Positions 14,567 to 17,035 of a stretch of 17,035 bases of DNA are shown piece after piece. This DNA is from Natronohydrobacter sp. GTDB lineage: Bacteria; Pseudomonadota; Alphaproteobacteria; Rhodobacterales; Rhodobacteraceae. Location of the stretch: positions 1 to 17,035 of the forward strand of contig SKSL01000068.1 of the NCBI GenBank assembly GCA_007123015.1, given 5' to 3'. The position numbers were made by a program, and so were the translations under genes. The notes beneath the pieces are model-generated. The model saw only the letters and a program-made list of their open reading frames with translations. It was not told the DNA's origin and searched no databases. Every line of letters starts with the position of its first letter. The stretch's first letter is position 1.

Positions 14567-15799
14567 TCAAAGACCTGACCAGCGTTTCAGGATCAGCACC
14601 GCGTTCAAGCCACCAAAGGCGAATGCATTCGACATCACCACATCAACCTGCCCTCGCCGCGCCTGGTTGGGCACGACATCCAGCGCAATCTCCGGGTCGG
14701 CTTCGCTGAAATTGATTGTGGGTGCGATGACGCCCTCGCGCAAGGCCATCAGCCCCGCCAGTAATTCGACTGCGCTGGTCGCACCGATCAGATGACCATG
14801 CATCGATTTGGTCGAAGAGACCGGGATCCGGTCCAGATGATCGCCCAGAACCCGGCGCAGCGCTTGCGCTTCGACCCTGTCATTGGCCGCCGTGCCAGTG
14901 CCATGAGCATTGACATAATCCACAGCATCAGGCGGCAGGCCCGCATCTTGTAGCGCGGCCCTCATGGCACGGCTTGGCCCGTCGATATCCGGCATGACAA
15001 TATCGCTCGCGTCAGAGCTCATGCCGAAACCCGCGACTTCCGCCAGAATATCGGCGCCGCGTGCCAGCGCATGGTCCATATCCTCGAAAACAAAGACAGC
15101 ACTGCCCTCGCCCTGCACCATGCCAGAGCGGTCGCGCGAAAACGGCCGACAGGTGTCCTGTGCCATGACACGCAGGCCTTCCCAGGCCTTGATCCCGCCA
15201 AAACACAGCATCGCTTCCGACCCGCCTGTCATCATCACATCCGCAGCCCCGCCTCGGATCAGGTGAAACGCCTGCCCCATGGCGTGATTGGCCGATGCGC
15301 AGGCCGTCGACACTGTGTAGCTTGGACCCTTCAGACCGAATTCCATCGCCAGTTGCGCGGTTGCCGCATTATGCATCAGACGCGGCACCACAAACGGGTG
15401 TACACGGTTTTTCCCGGCTTCATAGACAGTGCGGTAATTCTCATCGACCGTGGTATTGCCCCCCCCCGCTGTGCCCAGCACGACCCCGGCGCGGCAGGCC
15501 ATGTCCCCAGACAGCGCCAGACCCGGTGCCGAAAGCCCCGACTGGACCATCGCTTCGCGGCCTGCGACCAGAGCAAACTGGCTGAAACGATCAAGCAGCG
15601 TGCGCGCCGAGCGGGAGAAATGTGCATCCGGGTCAAAGCCGCGCACTTCTGCGCCGATCTGCACCGACAAGCGGTCCAGATCGCGGCACGTAAGCGGGCC
15701 GATCGCGCAGTCCCCTGCCTGCATCGCGGCATAGGTCTGGACAACATCATGCCCCAGCGGGTTGATGGTCCCAGCGCCCGTGATGGCAACGCGCCTCAT
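14567..15799 (-). CDS. Beta-ketoacyl-ACP synthase, FabF/NodE-like
   Basis: This 410-aa condensing enzyme extends acyl chains on an acyl carrier protein in the cytoplasm. The Cys-His-His set of FabF-type enzymes is present: C167 (VSTACASANHA), H299 (NAHGTGT) and H336 (STKSMHGHLIGATSA, with K331), and the C-terminal NAFAFGGLNAVLIL is intact. Coupling to an ACP by a 4-bp overlap and the absence of fabD/fabG nearby point to a specialised pathway, like NodE with NodF, rather than bulk fatty acid synthesis. The product is unknown; an unusual membrane lipid or acylated compound is possible. A run of nine G in the coding strand (15459-15467) encodes AGGGN. Confidence 0.88.
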   Translation of the reverse strand: MRRVAITGAGTINPLGHDVVQTYAAMQAGDCAIGPLTCRDLDRLSVQIGAEVRGFDPDAHFSRSARTLLDRFSQFALVAGREAMVQSGLSAPGLALSGDMACRAGVVLGTAGGGNTTVDENYRTVYEAGKNRVHPFVVPRLMHNAATAQLAMEFGLKGPSYTVSTACASANHAMGQAFHLIRGGAADVMMTGGSEAMLCFGGIKAWEGLRVMAQDTCRPFSRDRSGMVQGEGSAVFVFEDMDHALARGADILAEVAGFGMSSDASDIVMPDIDGPSRAMRAALQDAGLPPDAVDYVNAHGTGTAANDRVEAQALRRVLGDHLDRIPVSSTKSMHGHLIGATSAVELLAGLMALREGVIAPTINFSEADPEIALDVVPNQARRGQVDVVMSNAFAFGGLNAVLILKRWSGL

Positions 15800-16068
15800 G
15801 CAGCTTTGCGCGCCACCAGCTTTTCGACCTCTGCAATGATTGCCCCCACCGAGGATATGTCGAATCCCGGTTGATCGGGCGTGTTGGCATTGAAGGGCAC
15901 AGTGATGCCGAAATTCTCTTCAATGCCGAAAATACATTCCACAATTCCAAGACTGTCGATTCCCAGATCGGACAATTGCAAGTCTGGCGTCACTTCCTCG
16001 ACAGGAAGCATGGCCTGTTCCGCAATAATCGCGATCACGCGTTCGGAAATATCGTCGATCTGCTGCAT
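15796..16068 (-). CDS. Acyl carrier protein, NodF-like
   Basis: This 90-aa acidic protein has the phosphopantetheine site LSDLGIDSLGIVE, with S39 carrying the arm. The helix arrangement is ACP-like, with an extended segment ITVPFNANTPDQPGFDISSVG before the last helix, as in NodF-type carriers. The start at 16068 has GGGA and GAGG just upstream, although GAGG is close (3 nt); ATG 16083 has no visible ribosome site and would add MGSRI. Its stop overlaps the ketosynthase start, making an ACP-ketosynthase operon. It is not the housekeeping AcpP, which has a different DSL context and partner genes. Confidence 0.88.
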   Translation of the reverse strand: MQQIDDISERVIAIIAEQAMLPVEEVTPDLQLSDLGIDSLGIVECIFGIEENFGITVPFNANTPDQPGFDISSVGAIIAEVEKLVARKAA

Positions 16069-16127
16069 GATCCTCGATCCCATGAGAAGTGGTGTTCACG
16101 GAGTGTCACACCCCTTTTCCGTGTGGA

Positions 16128-16155
16128 ATTGTATCAGTTTCAGACTGATGAACAA
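16128..16155 (-). promoter_or_regulatory. Promoter of ACP-ketosynthase operon with palindromic spacer
   Basis: On the minus strand TTGTTC (16155-16150), a 16-nt spacer and TACAAT (16133-16128) form a promoter-like pair. The inverted repeat ATCAGT-N5-ACTGAT (16133-16149) fills the spacer and touches the -10. A repressor bound there would block polymerase. It lies about 60 bp before the ACP start. Confidence 0.5.
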
Positions 16156-16225
16156 CTCAAAAAACTGTAGGCGCGGTCATCGATCCGAATGTCATCGCGG
16201 GCGGCTTGCAAACAAGGGGTGACGG

Positions 16226-17035
16226 CTAGCTGCGCAGCCCGTCGGGCACTGCGCCAGCGTTGCGCAGCGCGTCAAAAATCCGCGCATCGCGCCCATAGAT
16301 GTCGTCGCGGAAATTCAATTCACCCCGCACATTGGTAAAGGCCGTGCGATAGACCAGATGCACCGGCACGGGCTCGTCCAGATAAACACGGGTCTGCTGG
16401 CCCGTATTGAGGACGCGATGATACAGCCCACGCGGATCGTCCGTCTGGCGCGACAGCAGCTCATAGGCGAAATCACGCGGATCATTCAAACGGATACAGC
16501 CCGAGGAATGGGTGCGTACAGTGGTGCGGAACAGGTGGCGTTCAGGCGTGTCATGCAAATAGATTGCATAGGGGTTGGGAAACATGAATTTCACTTCGCC
16601 CAAAGCGTTGTTCGGCCCAGGGGGCTGGCGCACATTGAACGGAAAATTTGCCGGTGTGTAGCGCGCGAAATTCACGGCATTGCGCGGCACAACACGGCCG
16701 CGTGCATCCACAATCTGCAAATGCCGCGCCCCGCCCGACGCCAGCGCCCCCCAGTAGGACCGTGCGAGGATCGAGCGTGGCAAGGTCCAGTCGGGATTGA
16801 TTTCCAGATAGGTCATCCGATCCGAGAATTCAGGCGTCTGGCGATCACTGGCCTGAGCACCCACGACCGAGATCGTTTCGAATGTCACCTGATCATCATC
16901 CACGATCTGAGACGTGAAATCTGTCAGATTGACCCAGATATGGCGTGACCCGCGCGGAATATTCAGCCAGCGTTCGCGTTCCATCGCCACGATGACCGAT
17001 TTGAGCCGCTCTTCCGGGGGCACATTCAGTGCCCG
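16226..17035 (-). CDS. L,D-transpeptidase, YkuD family (partial, 5' end missing)
   Basis: The visible 269 residues are the C-terminal part; the frame stays open through the right edge, so the apparent GTG start at 17023 is internal (RALNVPPEERL). The segment VAMERERWL before the catalytic domain is typical of the large murein L,D-transpeptidases (LdtD/YcbB-like). The YkuD domain shows FMFPNPYAIYLHDTP and the catalytic THSSGCIRLNDP with the Cys codon at 16498-16496. The enzyme makes 3-3 cross-links or attaches proteins to peptidoglycan in the periplasm. No promoter can be judged here. It ends 158 bp before the ACP start and is probably a separate transcription unit. Confidence 0.9.
   Translation of the reverse strand, partial: RALNVPPEERLKSVIVAMERERWLNIPRGSRHIWVNLTDFTSQIVDDDQVTFETISVVGAQASDRQTPEFSDRMTYLEINPDWTLPRSILARSYWGALASGGARHLQIVDARGRVVPRNAVNFARYTPANFPFNVRQPPGPNNALGEVKFMFPNPYAIYLHDTPERHLFRTTVRTHSSGCIRLNDPRDFAYELLSRQTDDPRGLYHRVLNTGQQTRVYLDEPVPVHLVYRTAFTNVRGELNFRDDIYGRDARIFDALRNAGAVPDGLRS

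Noticed and set aside
15071..15874. Open frame (267 codons) on the plus strand opposite the ketosynthase
   Set aside because: Its protein is rich in His, Arg and Cys without motifs, while the minus-strand frame has intact catalytic residues.
1..17035. CRISPR array, insertion sequence or toxin-antitoxin pair
   Set aside because: No regularly spaced direct repeats of suitable length, no transposase and no paired small toxin-like genes were found.

Overview
The window looks like chromosomal DNA of an alphaproteobacterium of the Rhodobacterales (Rhodobacteraceae/Roseobacter side). The grounds are the GC-rich codon use, a GapR (DUF2312) protein, an HpaR-type MarR regulator, a NodF/NodE-like ACP and ketosynthase pair, and a GC-rich intergenic hairpin of a kind common in that group. 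No 16S gene is present, so the placement is an inference.

The left two thirds (1-11994) is a periplasmic alcohol-oxidation locus built around a PQQ-dependent alcohol dehydrogenase of the ExaA/PedH type (7103-8848). It carries the extra Asp (WDYD) that marks lanthanide-using quinoproteins. From left to right there is: a truncated leucine-binding-type solute-binding protein of the 'PQQ-dependent alcohol dehydrogenase system' family (minus, running off the edge); a divergent region with a perfect 13-bp inverted repeat; and a plus-strand operon of two small cupredoxin-like secreted proteins, a PedF-like cytochrome c550 with a long C-terminal extension, and a XoxJ/MxaJ-like binding protein, closed by a strong terminator. 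A RgpF-like rhamnan-synthesis protein follows. Next comes a minus-strand, translationally coupled SsuABC/TauABC-type importer, which is divergent from exaA. After exaA and its terminator come a NosR-like flavinylated iron-sulfur membrane protein and the ApbE flavin transferase expected to load its FMN. No nosZ or other denitrification gene is visible, so this pair may serve the alcohol-oxidation chain.

A plausible working picture is that ExaA oxidises alcohols in the periplasm and passes electrons to the PedF-like cytochrome. The XoxJ-like protein and the two cupredoxin-like proteins would act as accessory or maturation factors. One or both ABC systems would import a cofactor, metal complex or substrate. 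NosR-like plus ApbE would add a second electron route between the membrane and the periplasm. Everything beyond the family assignments is inference.

The right third (11995-17035) is housekeeping and orphan genes: a 66-aa protein behind an 11-bp phased repeat, tRNA-Thr(UGU) with its promoter, a diverged sulfotransferase-like protein, gapR, hpaR with a palindromic candidate operator, a GC-rich hairpin element, a NodE-like ketosynthase coupled to an ACP behind a promoter whose spacer is a palindrome, and an L,D-transpeptidase cut by the right edge. No IS element, CRISPR array, integrase or replication origin was seen.
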